Source: an uncultured Eubacteriales bacterium (GTDB lineage Bacteria > Bacillota > Clostridia > Christensenellales > Borkfalkiaceae). Taken from it: a stretch of DNA of 14,499 bases. Shown here piece after piece: positions 7,711 through 14,499 of this stretch (position 1 is its first letter; every line of letters starts with the position of its first letter). The stretch spans positions 1 through 14,499 of the forward strand of contig CACXDQ010000266.1 of NCBI GenBank assembly GCA_902766475.1. The letters run 5' to 3'. A model generated the notes under the pieces. The model ran no database searches, was not told where the DNA came from, and saw only the letters and a program-made list of their open reading frames with translations. The translations under genes were made by a program, and so were the position numbers.

Positions 7711-9031
7711 CAAGGCTCTTGTCGGAAGTATCGAACGGAAGAGCATAAAAGCTCTCTTCGGTAACCGCTTTCGTAGCGAGGGCAAATCTCGCCTTGTCCT
7801 CGAACGGTCTTACGCCGAAAACCGCCCTCGCCGTCGAGGCGAAACTCTCTCCGACGCTTAGCGCAAGTTCTCCGTATGCGCCTGTCCTTGCGACCGCCCT
7901 TAAATTGCACATTCCCGAATATTTGTCGAACACTGCCCTTCCGCTTTCGCCCACGGTAAGGGCAATGAGCGTAAGGCTGCCGTGTTCTTTCGTGCTGCCC
8001 ACGCTTTTCAATAGTTTCTTTATCTCCCCGTCCGCCGTGTCCTGCGGAAGCGAAGCCTGCAAAAAGTCAAGCGAATTGAGCAATATGCCGACGTCCTTGC
8101 CGCTCTCGGCAAGCCTGTACGCCCTGTCGAACGCCTGTCTGACCCTCTCTCTGCACTTCAAGACGTCGTCCTCGAAATCGGTGTAATACACCTGACTTGA
8201 ACTCTGCCTTAAATAGGTTACGTCCTCGGGGCGGCAATCGAGCAAAAGCGAAACGGTGTACATTTCCGCCTCGTTCATGGCGCAGATAAGGTCGTTTGAA
8301 AAAGCGATGACGTTTGCGTTTTCCGGAAGCTGAACGATCGCCCTCTGACCTTTGCCCATAAGGCAGAAAAGATCAGCCATTCTGTAAAATGGTTGAAGCC
8401 TTCCGCTTGACGACAAGCGGAGTTTTTCTGCCGGATAATATTTTTCGAGCGACGGAAAATTTACGTTTTCGTCGTTTAATTTATAGCTCTTGCCGTTGAT
8501 CAGCGAAACGGAAGTAAGCCCGTATGCCCCTTGCGATGCGAGCGGAACGACTATCGCCTTTATCTCGTCGCCCGAGCGCAGACCGTAATATCTCACGAAC
8601 TGTTTGGGGATATAGATATCTCCGAGCTTTTTGCCGCCGCTCACCTTATGCGTAATAAATTTACCGTAATTGTCTTGAACGATGTCGATAATTCCGACAA
8701 CTTCTACGGAATTGGTTTTTTCGGTAACCTCTCTCAACCTTGCACGACTGAAATCGTTCGCACTTTCGAGCCTTTTTTGCATCTCCGCAAAAAGCGTATC
8801 GAGCGCCTGAGCCGTCTGCTTGGGAACTTGCATAAAATCGCTCGTCGGTCTTGAATTGGTGCCCGTTCTCGATGGGGTTACAGCCGCACCCTGTATGTCG
8901 AGTATCTCGTCTATCATCACGCTCTTGCTCTTAGAGCCGGGAACGCCGAGAAATTCGTTCTTTAAAAGCTTGCGCAGATTGTGGACGTTTATCGTTTCGA
9001 GTTCCGCCCTCGTGTATCTGTGTTTTTCCAT
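7679..9031 (-). CDS. Rho-like protein lacking the ATPase motifs (pseudo-Rho)
   Basis: The 450-residue protein follows the domain order of transcription termination factor Rho. Residues 8-46 resemble the Rho_N domain. A polar linker with a possible helix (about 50-105) is followed by a cold-shock-like RNA-binding domain (110-162, including GDIYIPKQFVRYYGLRSGDE). The RecA-like core begins with YYPAEKLRL (198-206) and MGKGQRA (225-231). Walker A (APPKAGKT in Rho) reads QLPENANV (234-241), so the lysine is Asn240. The catalytic Glu of DERPEEVT is Cys266 in DCRPEDVT, and the Walker B Asp of LLDS is Asn319 in LLNS. GSLTLIAL (351-358) still matches Rho, but the later arginine-finger segment (SGTRREE) is not recognisable. 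ATP-driven translocation is therefore unlikely, while RNA binding or assembly with true Rho is possible. AAGGAGGG about ten bases before the ATG supports the start. It is last in an operon behind DUF1934 and UlaG-like genes. Confidence 0.85.
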   Translation of the reverse strand: MEKHRYTRAELETINVHNLRKLLKNEFLGVPGSKSKSVMIDEILDIQGAAVTPSRTGTNSRPTSDFMQVPKQTAQALDTLFAEMQKRLESANDFSRARLREVTEKTNSVEVVGIIDIVQDNYGKFITHKVSGGKKLGDIYIPKQFVRYYGLRSGDEIKAIVVPLASQGAYGLTSVSLINGKSYKLNDENVNFPSLEKYYPAEKLRLSSSGRLQPFYRMADLFCLMGKGQRAIVQLPENANVIAFSNDLICAMNEAEMYTVSLLLDCRPEDVTYLRQSSSQVYYTDFEDDVLKCRERVRQAFDRAYRLAESGKDVGILLNSLDFLQASLPQDTADGEIKKLLKSVGSTKEHGSLTLIALTVGESGRAVFDKYSGMCNLRAVARTGAYGELALSVGESFASTARAVFGVRPFEDKARFALATKAVTEESFYALPFDTSDKSLAKAVDEIVGK

Positions 9032-9064
9032 ACGGCTTTGCCCCTCCTTTTTCTTTTATTTCCC

Positions 9065-9673
9065 TTATCTTTGGTCGGGCGAAGCCATAACTATCGTCCG
9101 AGCAAGCTCTTCAACGTTTTCAAAATCAATCTCTTCGCCATAGCGACGTGCGCCCGTCAGCGAAATAAACTCGTCAGCCGATGCGATATCTATTGTGGAA
9201 AGCCTTGTCTTAAAGTGCATCGCTATCGCCGTTTTTGGATTTATGGCGTCGATATATCTCTTCGCCTCTTTCGCCGTTATCGTGTATTTGCCGCCTATCG
9301 GAATAAACAGAACGTCCGCTTTGCCGATTTTTTCGACAAGCGAGCGGTTGAAGCTCTCGCCAAGATCTCCCATATGGCAAAACCGCACTCCGTCAATAGT
9401 AAAGCAAAAGATGCGGTTTTCGCCACGGAGCTTACCGACTTTATCGTCGTGAAAACTGTCGATCTTTTCAAATGCGCCTTCGCTTTGGCTTATGATTTTA
9501 TCGGCATCTATGCCGAAAGCAAAATTATGGTCGAAATGTTCGTGCGATATGGTGCAAAAATTTGCTTTCACACGCTCGATGTCGTAGCCGATACCGTCAA
9601 ACGGATCGGTTACCACCGAAAAATCTTTACCCTCGACGTAAAACGAGGAATGTCCGAGATATTTTATCTTCAT
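9065..9673 (-). CDS. Metallo-beta-lactamase-fold hydrolase (UlaG-like)
   Basis: This 202-residue cytoplasmic protein has the compact form of UlaG-like metal-dependent hydrolases, which lack the long insertions of true beta-lactamases. The metal ligands are visible: SHEHFDH (residues 43-49, the HxHxDH motif), His100 and Asp103 in CHMGDLG, and His153 in AMHFKT. The N terminus IKYLGHSSF is typical of the group. The family includes L-ascorbate-6-phosphate lactonase and many members of unknown substrate. No ascorbate-utilisation genes lie nearby, so the gene name ulaG is not warranted. AAAGGA just before the ATG supports the start. The gene lies 15 bases after the DUF1934 gene and 33 bases before the Rho-like gene, within one operon. 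Confidence 0.9.
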   Translation of the reverse strand: MKIKYLGHSSFYVEGKDFSVVTDPFDGIGYDIERVKANFCTISHEHFDHNFAFGIDADKIISQSEGAFEKIDSFHDDKVGKLRGENRIFCFTIDGVRFCHMGDLGESFNRSLVEKIGKADVLFIPIGGKYTITAKEAKRYIDAINPKTAIAMHFKTRLSTIDIASADEFISLTGARRYGEEIDFENVEELARTIVMASPDQR

Positions 9674-9688
9674 CCTATCCTTTCCCCC

Positions 9689-10102
9689 TCACATTGCGCT
9701 GTCGCCTTCGCATTTTATAAGTACCGTCATCGTAGAATTTGACTCGTTACCGGCGACAGTGGCGACGTAATCCGCCTTTATCATGACCGAGCCGCCCTTA
9801 TCCTCGACGGACAAGCTGTTCGTAAACACGCTTAAAGGAATTTCTCCGTAACCCGTAATGACGAAGCCCGACGTTTCCGTCCACTTGTCAAAGACGTATT
9901 CCGACTTTAAGTTGTCGCCCTCTCTCCCGACAAAAAGCTTATGCCCGTCGAAAGAATAATAGGCGTTTATCATTCCGTCCTCGGAATTTTCCGAATATGA
10001 AAGGGTAAAGCCGACGTCGTTTCTTTTCAATACGCCAAAATACGTCCCCGAAAACTCGGAGCCGCCGACGTTGGATCTGAAAATGACTTTTGCCTTTCCC
10101 AT
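9689..10102 (-). CDS. DUF1934 family beta-barrel protein (YwiB-like)
   Basis: The 137-residue sequence matches the pattern of DUF1934, a small calycin-like beta-barrel family found mainly in Firmicutes, of which Bacillus YwiB is a member. Visible features are alternating beta strands throughout, a FVITGYGEIPLSVFTNSL segment (about residues 76-93) corresponding to the family's conserved YxTpyG region, and a closing strand pair. The molecular function of the family is not established. It is the first gene of the operon that ends with the Rho-like gene. Its promoter lies so close to the ATG that the transcript should have no leader, and there is no Shine-Dalgarno sequence. Confidence 0.75.
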   Translation of the reverse strand: MGKAKVIFRSNVGGSEFSGTYFGVLKRNDVGFTLSYSENSEDGMINAYYSFDGHKLFVGREGDNLKSEYVFDKWTETSGFVITGYGEIPLSVFTNSLSVEDKGGSVMIKADYVATVAGNESNSTMTVLIKCEGDSAM

Positions 10103-10109
10103 ATATTTA

Positions 10110-10138
10110 ATTATATAATAAACTTAATTATTTGTAAA
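10110..10138 (-). promoter_or_regulatory. Sigma-A type promoter for a leaderless transcript
   Basis: On the minus strand TTTACA (10138-10133) and TATAAT (10115-10110) are separated by exactly 17 bases. This is a near-consensus vegetative promoter. The -10 hexamer ends seven bases before the ATG of the DUF1934 gene at 10102, so the expected start point is at the A of the ATG. The intervening sequence is A/T only and holds no ribosome binding site. Confidence 0.7.
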
Positions 10139-10158
10139 ACGATTGACGGCGTGATTTG

Positions 10159-10170
10159 ATAAAATTTTAT
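10159..10170. repeat. Twelve-base perfect palindrome
   Basis: ATAAAATTTTAT reads the same on both strands. It lies between the stop of the RimK-like gene and the promoter of the DUF1934 gene, about 20 bases upstream of the -35. It could be an operator or an AT-rich upstream element, or chance in AT-rich sequence. It has no GC-rich stem and is not a convincing terminator. Confidence 0.3.
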
Positions 10171-10186
10171 ACGAAAAATGCGGTTT

Positions 10187-11065
10187 TTACCTTTTTTCGC
10201 CGTAAACTGTATTCAAAACGTAATCGGCATACAGCCCCGAAACGCATATCCCCGTAACTTTTTCTATCCCGAGAAAAAATGCGTTTGAGTTTACTTCACA
10301 GCACAGCGGTTTAGCGCCCTTTAAAAGAATATCGACTCCGCAATAATCGAGCCCCAAAACACGGGCGCACTTTTCGGCAAGGCGTTTTACGCTTTCGGAA
10401 AGTTCTATCTTCCTACCCTCGCCGCCGAGTTCGATGTTCGAGCGGAAATCTCTTTCGTTTACCCTTTCCATTGCTGCGACGGCTTTGCCGCCGATGACGA
10501 TGACCCTTATATCTCTGCCGGACGGAGTTATATATTCTTGGAAAACATGCTCTTCGCTCTGCAATTTTTCGGAGATATCTTCAAGTTGCGGAAAGTTATC
10601 GGCTTTGTACACCTCGCCGCCGAGCGAGCCCGTTTTCTTCTTTACTATCATCGGAAAACCGAGTTTTTCGGCGGCGTATTCAAGCACTCTTTCACCGTCT
10701 TTGCCGAAGTATCGCTTGGGCGCAAAATACGTCTTTACGAGGTTTATTCCCTCGCCCGAAAGTGCGGAATACGTCTTTGCTTTATCGTCGCATATCCCTA
10801 TCGCTTTGGGGCTGTTAAACAACTTATAGCCGGACTTTTGCAAAATTTCAGCCGTCGTTGTATCCTTGTCGAGATAGATTATGAAGTCGGCTTTTTCGAG
10901 CGTGCAAAAAGAGTTTCCGTCCTCGTTTACGCCGACAAAAAAACTATCGGAGGAAACGACTTCGACGTTTTTCCCTTTCTTATTAAATTCTTCTTTAAGC
11001 TCCTCAGTCTGCCTTTTGACCTTATCGCCGTAAAAAGAACAGTTGTAGATTATATACCCGTCCAT
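10187..11065 (-). CDS. RimK-type ATP-grasp ligase
   Basis: ATP-grasp enzymes of the RimK type activate a carboxylate as acyl phosphate and join it to an amine, often adding glutamate. From the ATG at 11065 the protein has 292 residues. The ATP-grasp core spans about residues 95-285: the Lys-rich ATP-binding strand PMIVKKKTGSLGG (138-150), hinge QEYI (176-179), GRDIRVIVIGGKAVAAM (183-199), the metal-binding Asp245 in GVDIL, and Glu257 with Asn259 in CEVNSN. The longer frame from 11104 is rejected because AGGGG sits eight bases before the ATG at 11065 and that ATG begins one base after the stop of the preceding gene. The substrate cannot be assigned: glutamylation of a protein or cofactor and synthesis of a small peptide are all possible. 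It ends the flavoprotein operon. Confidence 0.82.
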   Translation of the reverse strand: MDGYIIYNCSFYGDKVKRQTEELKEEFNKKGKNVEVVSSDSFFVGVNEDGNSFCTLEKADFIIYLDKDTTTAEILQKSGYKLFNSPKAIGICDDKAKTYSALSGEGINLVKTYFAPKRYFGKDGERVLEYAAEKLGFPMIVKKKTGSLGGEVYKADNFPQLEDISEKLQSEEHVFQEYITPSGRDIRVIVIGGKAVAAMERVNERDFRSNIELGGEGRKIELSESVKRLAEKCARVLGLDYCGVDILLKGAKPLCCEVNSNAFFLGIEKVTGICVSGLYADYVLNTVYGEKR

Positions 11066-11066
11066 C

Positions 11067-12596
11067 TTAAAGCCCCTTATACTTCTCAATGATAGCGCCG
11101 GCAACCTTTATTCCGTCTACCGCAGCGCTCGTTATTCCGCCGGCATAGCCGCAGCCCTCGCCGCACGGATAGATATTTGAAAATCTGACCGCCGAAAAGT
11201 TCTCACCCCTCAATATCCTTATGGGTGAAGAAGAGCGTGATTCTATACCCGTAAGCACGGCGTCGGGCGTATCGAAACCCTTTAATTTTCTGCCGAAATC
11301 GGTTACGCCGAATTTGAGGTTATCCGATATAACACGGGGCAATAGGTCGTTTAAATCGCAAAAGTTCGTGCCGACGGAATATGTCGGCGCAACCTTTTTG
11401 AAACGACTTGAAACCTTGCCGGATAGAAAATCGCCGAAGAGCTGAACGGGTGCGGAATAGTTTTTACCGCCCGCCTCAAACGCCGCCCGTTCGAGCTTTC
11501 TCTGAAATTCCACACCGCCGAAAACGTCGCCGCCGAAGTCTTGGGGGTACACCTCGCAAAGGAGTGCACTGTTTGCGTTTTTGCCGTCCCTTTTATAAAG
11601 GCTCATTCCGTTCGTTACTACTCCGCCCTCTTCCGACGCCGACGGAATGACGTAACCGCCGGGGCACATGCAGAAAGTAAACACGCCTCTGCCGCCGCCG
11701 TGCGTTGCCAAGCGGTAGTCGGCAGGGGGAAGGAGCGGCGCAAACTTTGCGCCGTATTGAGCGACGGAAATATCCTCTTGCAAATGCTCTATCCTCACGC
11801 CGACGGCAAAAGCTTTCGGCTCTATATCCATCTCGATATTTTTTAAAACGCCGAACGTATCACGGGCGCTGTGTCCTATCGCAAGCACGACGTCGTCCGC
11901 CTTTATCTCGCCCTTATCCGTCTTAACGCCTATGAGCTTTTCGCCCGAAAACTTAAAGCCCGTAAGCTTTGTGGAAAACATAACTTTTCCGCCGAGCCGT
12001 TCTATTTCTTTTCTTATATTGCTCACGACCGTAGGCAACCTGTCGCTTCCGACGTGAGGTTTTGCGTCGATAAGAATTTCTTTCGGCGCACCGAAGTCAA
12101 CGAAATCAACCAAAACCTGCCTTACGAACTTACCCGAAACACCGGTCGATAACTTTCCGTCGGAAAACGCTCCTGCGCCGCCCTCACCGAACTGAATATT
12201 GCTTTCCGTATCCAATAAACCCTCGTTTACGAACTTATAGACCGACTTTTCTCTTTCTTCGACCGATTGTCCTCTCTCGATTACGATAGGTTTTAAACCC
12301 GAACGTGCAAGGTATAAAGCGCAAAAAATACCGGCGGGACCGAAGCCCGTTACAACGACCTTTTTATCGCTTTTCACGCTGTCGAAAACTATCCGCTCTT
12401 CACTCTCTTCTCTGTCCGAGATCTCGGCGGAATAGACGTAAAACACCCTTTCTTTATCCCTTGCGTCTATCGATTTTTTGAGTATCTTAAAGTGCTTTAC
12501 AGCCGACCTTGTTATTTTCGACTTCTTTACGCAAACTTCGAAAATCTCGCCTTCGTCTGCTCCGACGGGCAATTTTATGTTGTCAACCTTGATCAT
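11067..12596 (-). CDS. FAD-dependent oxidoreductase, COG2509 family
   Basis: The 509-residue protein is an uncharacterised flavoprotein of the COG2509 group. A leading domain of about 75 residues precedes a dinucleotide-binding fold: VVVTGFGPAG (80-89) with Glu107 in IERG at the end of the second strand. The conserved segment NIQFGEGGAGAFSDGKL (133-149) and the C-terminal CGEGCGYAGGITSAAVDG stretch are typical of this group. The segment CEVYPQDFGG and the many glycines are also in keeping. The substrate and electron partner are unknown. An upstream in-frame start at 12716 would add 40 residues that are antisense-like and outside the family, whereas AAGGCGG lies a few bases before the ATG at 12596 and that start opens the conserved domain. 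The gene overlaps the 3' end of the preceding flavoprotein gene by 14 bases. Confidence 0.88.
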   Translation of the reverse strand: MIKVDNIKLPVGADEGEIFEVCVKKSKITRSAVKHFKILKKSIDARDKERVFYVYSAEISDREESEERIVFDSVKSDKKVVVTGFGPAGIFCALYLARSGLKPIVIERGQSVEEREKSVYKFVNEGLLDTESNIQFGEGGAGAFSDGKLSTGVSGKFVRQVLVDFVDFGAPKEILIDAKPHVGSDRLPTVVSNIRKEIERLGGKVMFSTKLTGFKFSGEKLIGVKTDKGEIKADDVVLAIGHSARDTFGVLKNIEMDIEPKAFAVGVRIEHLQEDISVAQYGAKFAPLLPPADYRLATHGGGRGVFTFCMCPGGYVIPSASEEGGVVTNGMSLYKRDGKNANSALLCEVYPQDFGGDVFGGVEFQRKLERAAFEAGGKNYSAPVQLFGDFLSGKVSSRFKKVAPTYSVGTNFCDLNDLLPRVISDNLKFGVTDFGRKLKGFDTPDAVLTGIESRSSSPIRILRGENFSAVRFSNIYPCGEGCGYAGGITSAAVDGIKVAGAIIEKYKGL

Positions 12597-13797
12597 TTTT
12601 CGACCGCCTTTTGATGTCTGCCGCCGCAATAGAAGCCGAAGTGTACGCCCATTGCAAATTAAAACCGCCACAATCGCCGTCGACGTCGACGTATTCCCCG
12701 ACGAGATATAAGCCATTTTCGAGCTTGCTTTCCATACTCGAAAGGTCTATATCTTTAAGGCATATTCCGCCGTGGGTAACCTGCGCTTCGTCAAAGCCGA
12801 GCGTTCCTTCTATTTTTAAGCGGTAATCTTTAAGTTCTTTTGTAAGCGACGCAACTTCTCTCTCGGTGAATTTTTGCGCATTGCACCTTTTTACTATCAG
12901 CCTACCGAGCAGTTTATTTATAACTCCCGTAAAAATATCTTCCGTGCCGATATAGCCGAGCTTTGTCTTTGCGCATAAAAATTTAAACACGTCATCCTCG
13001 CTCTGCCACGGTAAAAATTCGAGTGAAAGTTCGGGAGATTTTAACCCGTGAACGTAAGCCGAAACGTTAAAAACGGCGTTTCCGCTCACTCCGTAGTCGG
13101 TAAAAAGCACGTCGCCCGTTGACGAAGTTATCTCTTTTCCGCATGATAACAGTTTGATTTTCGCTTTGATTTTAAGCCCTTTAAGCCCCTTTATCCACTC
13201 TCTGTCCGTCTTTATCTGTACAAGCGACGGGAAAAGATCAGTCGCAAAATGTCCGAAATGTTCGGCTAAGGCGTAGGACGTGCCGTCCGTTCCGTACTGC
13301 TTGCCGACCTTTCCCCCGCAAGAGAGAATTACCCTCTCGGAAGTAATTTCGCCGCCCGAGTATTTCAGTTTAAAAACTTTGCCGTCTTTTGTTATTTTTT
13401 GGATATAAACGCCCGTTTTAACGACCGTGCCGAGGCTTGACAGAGATAGGCGCAGTGCGTCCACTACCGAGCCCGCCTGAAAGCTCGACGGGTAAATTCT
13501 CCCGTCCTCTTCGGCAACGTTTACGCCGAGAGAGTTAAAATATTCTATCAAAGATCTCTCGCCGTAATTTTCAAAACCTATCTCGCCGCCCATAACGGAA
13601 TGATACCTCTTTTCCGAAATATCGACGTTTGTAAGGTTGCATCTGCCGTTTCCGGTAGCAAGGATCTTCTTGCCCACCCTATCGTTTCTCTCAATTACTA
13701 TAACGTTTTCGCCGCCTAACGCCTTTGAAAGTTTTTCTGCGGCTACAAGCCCCGAAAACCCTCCGCCGACTATTGCGACGCCATATACCTTACTCAT
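12583..13797 (-). CDS. NAD(P)/FAD-dependent oxidoreductase, BaiN/HI0933 (YhiN) family
   Basis: The 404-residue protein has the family's N-terminal FAD-binding motif VAIVGGGFSGLVAAEKL (7-23), Glu36 at the ribose position, and the diagnostic GKKILATGNGRCNLTN (42-57). Near the C terminus VTHGGICLKDID and GEYVDVDGDCGGFNLQWA (367-384) complete the FAD site. Members of this family include BaiN, implicated in bile-acid dehydroxylation in a gut Clostridium, but most have no known substrate, so a bile-acid role is not claimed here. It is the first gene of the operon. An extended -10 element lies six bases before its ATG and no Shine-Dalgarno is present, so its mRNA may be leaderless. Confidence 0.92.
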   Translation of the reverse strand: MSKVYGVAIVGGGFSGLVAAEKLSKALGGENVIVIERNDRVGKKILATGNGRCNLTNVDISEKRYHSVMGGEIGFENYGERSLIEYFNSLGVNVAEEDGRIYPSSFQAGSVVDALRLSLSSLGTVVKTGVYIQKITKDGKVFKLKYSGGEITSERVILSCGGKVGKQYGTDGTSYALAEHFGHFATDLFPSLVQIKTDREWIKGLKGLKIKAKIKLLSCGKEITSSTGDVLFTDYGVSGNAVFNVSAYVHGLKSPELSLEFLPWQSEDDVFKFLCAKTKLGYIGTEDIFTGVINKLLGRLIVKRCNAQKFTEREVASLTKELKDYRLKIEGTLGFDEAQVTHGGICLKDIDLSSMESKLENGLYLVGEYVDVDGDCGGFNLQWAYTSASIAAADIKRRSKNDQG

Positions 13798-13803
13798 ATA
13801 TTT

Positions 13804-13812
13804 ATTTTACCA
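13804..13812 (-). promoter_or_regulatory. Extended -10 promoter for a leaderless transcript
   Basis: On the minus strand TGGTAAAAT, an extended -10 element, ends six bases before the ATG at 13797. The spacer is A/T only and there is no ribosome binding site. The -35 region at the matching distance is a weak T-rich sequence, which extended -10 promoters tolerate. Confidence 0.5.
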
Positions 13813-13872
13813 TATTCGATAAAAAAAATAAAATTATTTACGTCGGTTTGAAAAAAATGATTTGTTTTTCGG

Positions 13873-13901
13873 TTGACTATTTTGTTTTTTTATTTTACAA
13901 T
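13873..13901 (+). promoter_or_regulatory. Sigma-A type promoter for the acidic repeat-protein gene
   Basis: TTGACT (13873-13878) and TACAAT (13896-13901) are separated by 17 bases, most of them T. The expected start is near 13908. This gives a leader of about 48 bases that contains an inverted repeat and a strong ribosome binding site, unlike the three leaderless units in the window. Confidence 0.7.
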
Positions 13902-13915
13902 ATATATAGACAATA

Positions 13916-13939
13916 ATGCGTTTTGCTTTAATAACGCAT
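13916..13939 (+). repeat. Inverted repeat in the 5' leader
   Basis: ATGCGTT (13916-13922) and AACGCAT (13933-13939) are perfect inverted repeats of seven bases around a ten-base loop. It sits between the promoter and the ribosome binding site AGGTGG. It could be an RNA hairpin affecting translation or stability, or an operator just after the transcription start. Confidence 0.4.
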
Positions 13940-13955
13940 AAAGTGAGGTGGTTTT

Positions 13956-14499
13956 ATGAAAGAAAAGAAAAATAAAAACAAAAACGAAGTTTTAAACGAA
14001 GAAACAACCGTAACCACCTCGACCGAGCCTGTCGCAACGCAACCCGCAGCGGCAATCGATGAGGTCGAAAAGGCTAAAATCGAGCTTGAAAAAGCTAAAA
14101 AAGAATACGAAGAAGCGCTGACCGTCAGAATTCGGCTCGAAGAAGAATTCAAAGCGCTTTTCGGCAAAAACAACTGCGCAGCGGACAACGCTCACAGATA
14201 CGTTGCGCCAATAGCAATAAAATACGAAAGAGATGAAATTCCGCCGAAGGTAAAAGACGCTTTTGCGGACGTTCTTACAGAAACCGAAGAATCGGTTGCG
14301 GAAACCGATGAGGTTACGGAAACCGAAAATGCGGCAATCGACAATGAAGAAAACGCCGTAGAAGTAAACGAAGCGGTAAAGGAAGTGGCGGCAACGGTCG
14401 AGGAAGCCCCCGCCGAGGAAGTTACCGAAACGGTTGAAGAAACTCCCGCCGAGGAAGTTGCCGAAACGGTCGAAAAAGCTCCCACTGAGGAAGTTGCCG
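13956..14499 (+). CDS. Acidic coiled-coil and tandem-repeat protein, incomplete at window edge
   Basis: The frame is open from an ATG at 13956 to the window end, about 181 residues. AGGTGG seven bases upstream supports the start. The N terminus is lysine-rich (MKEKKNKNKN), followed by a Thr/Ala linker. A charged helix likely to form a coiled coil spans about residues 35-68, with VEKAKIELEKAKKEYEEAL at its core. A short section with HRYVAPIAIKYERDEIPPKVKDAF comes next and may be a small folded unit. From about residue 108 the protein is very acidic and rich in Glu, Val, Ala and Thr, ending in 12-residue repeats of the form TVEEAPAEEVTE. There is no signal peptide or membrane helix in the visible part, so a cytoplasmic protein is likely. 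I do not recognise the family. It could be a structural or scaffold protein or carry a domain beyond the edge. Confidence 0.75.
   Translation, partial: MKEKKNKNKNEVLNEETTVTTSTEPVATQPAAAIDEVEKAKIELEKAKKEYEEALTVRIRLEEEFKALFGKNNCAADNAHRYVAPIAIKYERDEIPPKVKDAFADVLTETEESVAETDEVTETENAAIDNEENAVEVNEAVKEVAATVEEAPAEEVTETVEETPAEEVAETVEKAPTEEVA
14394..14499 (+). repeat. Tandem 36-base repeats inside the acidic protein gene
   Basis: Three consecutive units begin at 14394, 14430 and 14466, the last cut off by the window end. Each encodes 12 residues: TVEEAPAEEVTE, TVEETPAEEVAE and TVEKAPTEEVA. The units differ at silent and a few coding positions. The array probably continues past the edge. Confidence 0.85.

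Noticed and set aside
10139..10186. Intrinsic terminator after the RimK-like gene
   Set aside because: There are T-runs and an AT palindrome but no GC-rich stem followed by a U-tract, so no terminator is called.
11066..11104. Longer N terminus for the RimK-like ligase
   Set aside because: It overlaps the preceding gene, while the ATG at 11065 follows that gene's stop by one base and has AGGGG upstream.
12597..12716. Forty-residue N-terminal extension of the COG2509 flavoprotein
   Set aside because: It lies fully inside the preceding flavoprotein gene in another frame, has no family similarity, and the ATG at 12596 has a ribosome binding site.
13928..14485. Ser/Val-rich minus-strand frames opposite the acidic repeat gene
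   Set aside because: The low-complexity sequence is the complement of Glu/Ala/Val codons. The plus frame has a promoter, a leader and a strong ribosome binding site.
14394..14499. CRISPR-like array
   Set aside because: The units are directly adjacent with no spacers and stay in frame as 12-residue peptide repeats.

Overview
The window looks like chromosome from an uncultured, probably gut-associated member of the Clostridia (Firmicutes). The evidence is Shine-Dalgarno sequences of the GGAGG type, a DUF1934 (YwiB-like) gene, a COG2509 flavoprotein, a BaiN/HI0933-type flavoprotein, a fused MacB/FtsX-type ABC exporter and AT-rich promoters between compact operons. The finer lineage is inference. 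No tRNA, rRNA, insertion sequence, integrase or CRISPR array was seen. No gap between genes exceeds 300 bases.

Layout, right to left because most genes are on the minus strand. At the right edge a plus-strand gene (13956 to the end, cut off) encodes an acidic, coiled-coil and tandem-repeat protein. It is divergent from a three-gene minus-strand operon: BaiN/HI0933-type flavoprotein (13797-12583), COG2509 flavoprotein (12596-11067) and RimK-type ATP-grasp ligase (11065-10187). A second minus-strand operon follows: DUF1934 protein (10102-9689), UlaG-like metallo-beta-lactamase-fold hydrolase (9673-9065) and a Rho-like protein that has lost its ATPase residues (9031-7679). A lone plus-strand gene, a class-I glutamine-amidotransferase-like peptidase C26 (7096-7710), converges on the Rho-like gene and overlaps its 3' end by 32 bases. 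A third, long minus-strand operon then runs to the left edge: MTA/SAH nucleosidase (7057-6383), patatin-like phospholipase (6355-5576), a fusion of EPSP synthase with a shikimate-dehydrogenase-like domain (5571-3421), shikimate kinase (3424-2927), an ABC exporter (2904-433) and the start of a membrane protein, possibly a CPBP protease (433 to the edge).

The aro genes are translationally coupled and give at least one shikimate step of ordinary appearance (AroK). Their partner is unusual, because the dehydrogenase half has kept its fold motifs but lost nearly all substrate-contacting residues, and the EPSP synthase half also departs from the consensus. The best candidate for something undescribed is the Rho-like protein at 7679-9031, which keeps Rho's domain order and many structural motifs while Walker A, the catalytic Glu and the Walker B Asp are all replaced. 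Three transcription-unit leaders (7096, 10102, 13797) also share a promoter -10 hexamer only 5-7 bases from the ATG and no Shine-Dalgarno, which suggests leaderless mRNAs.
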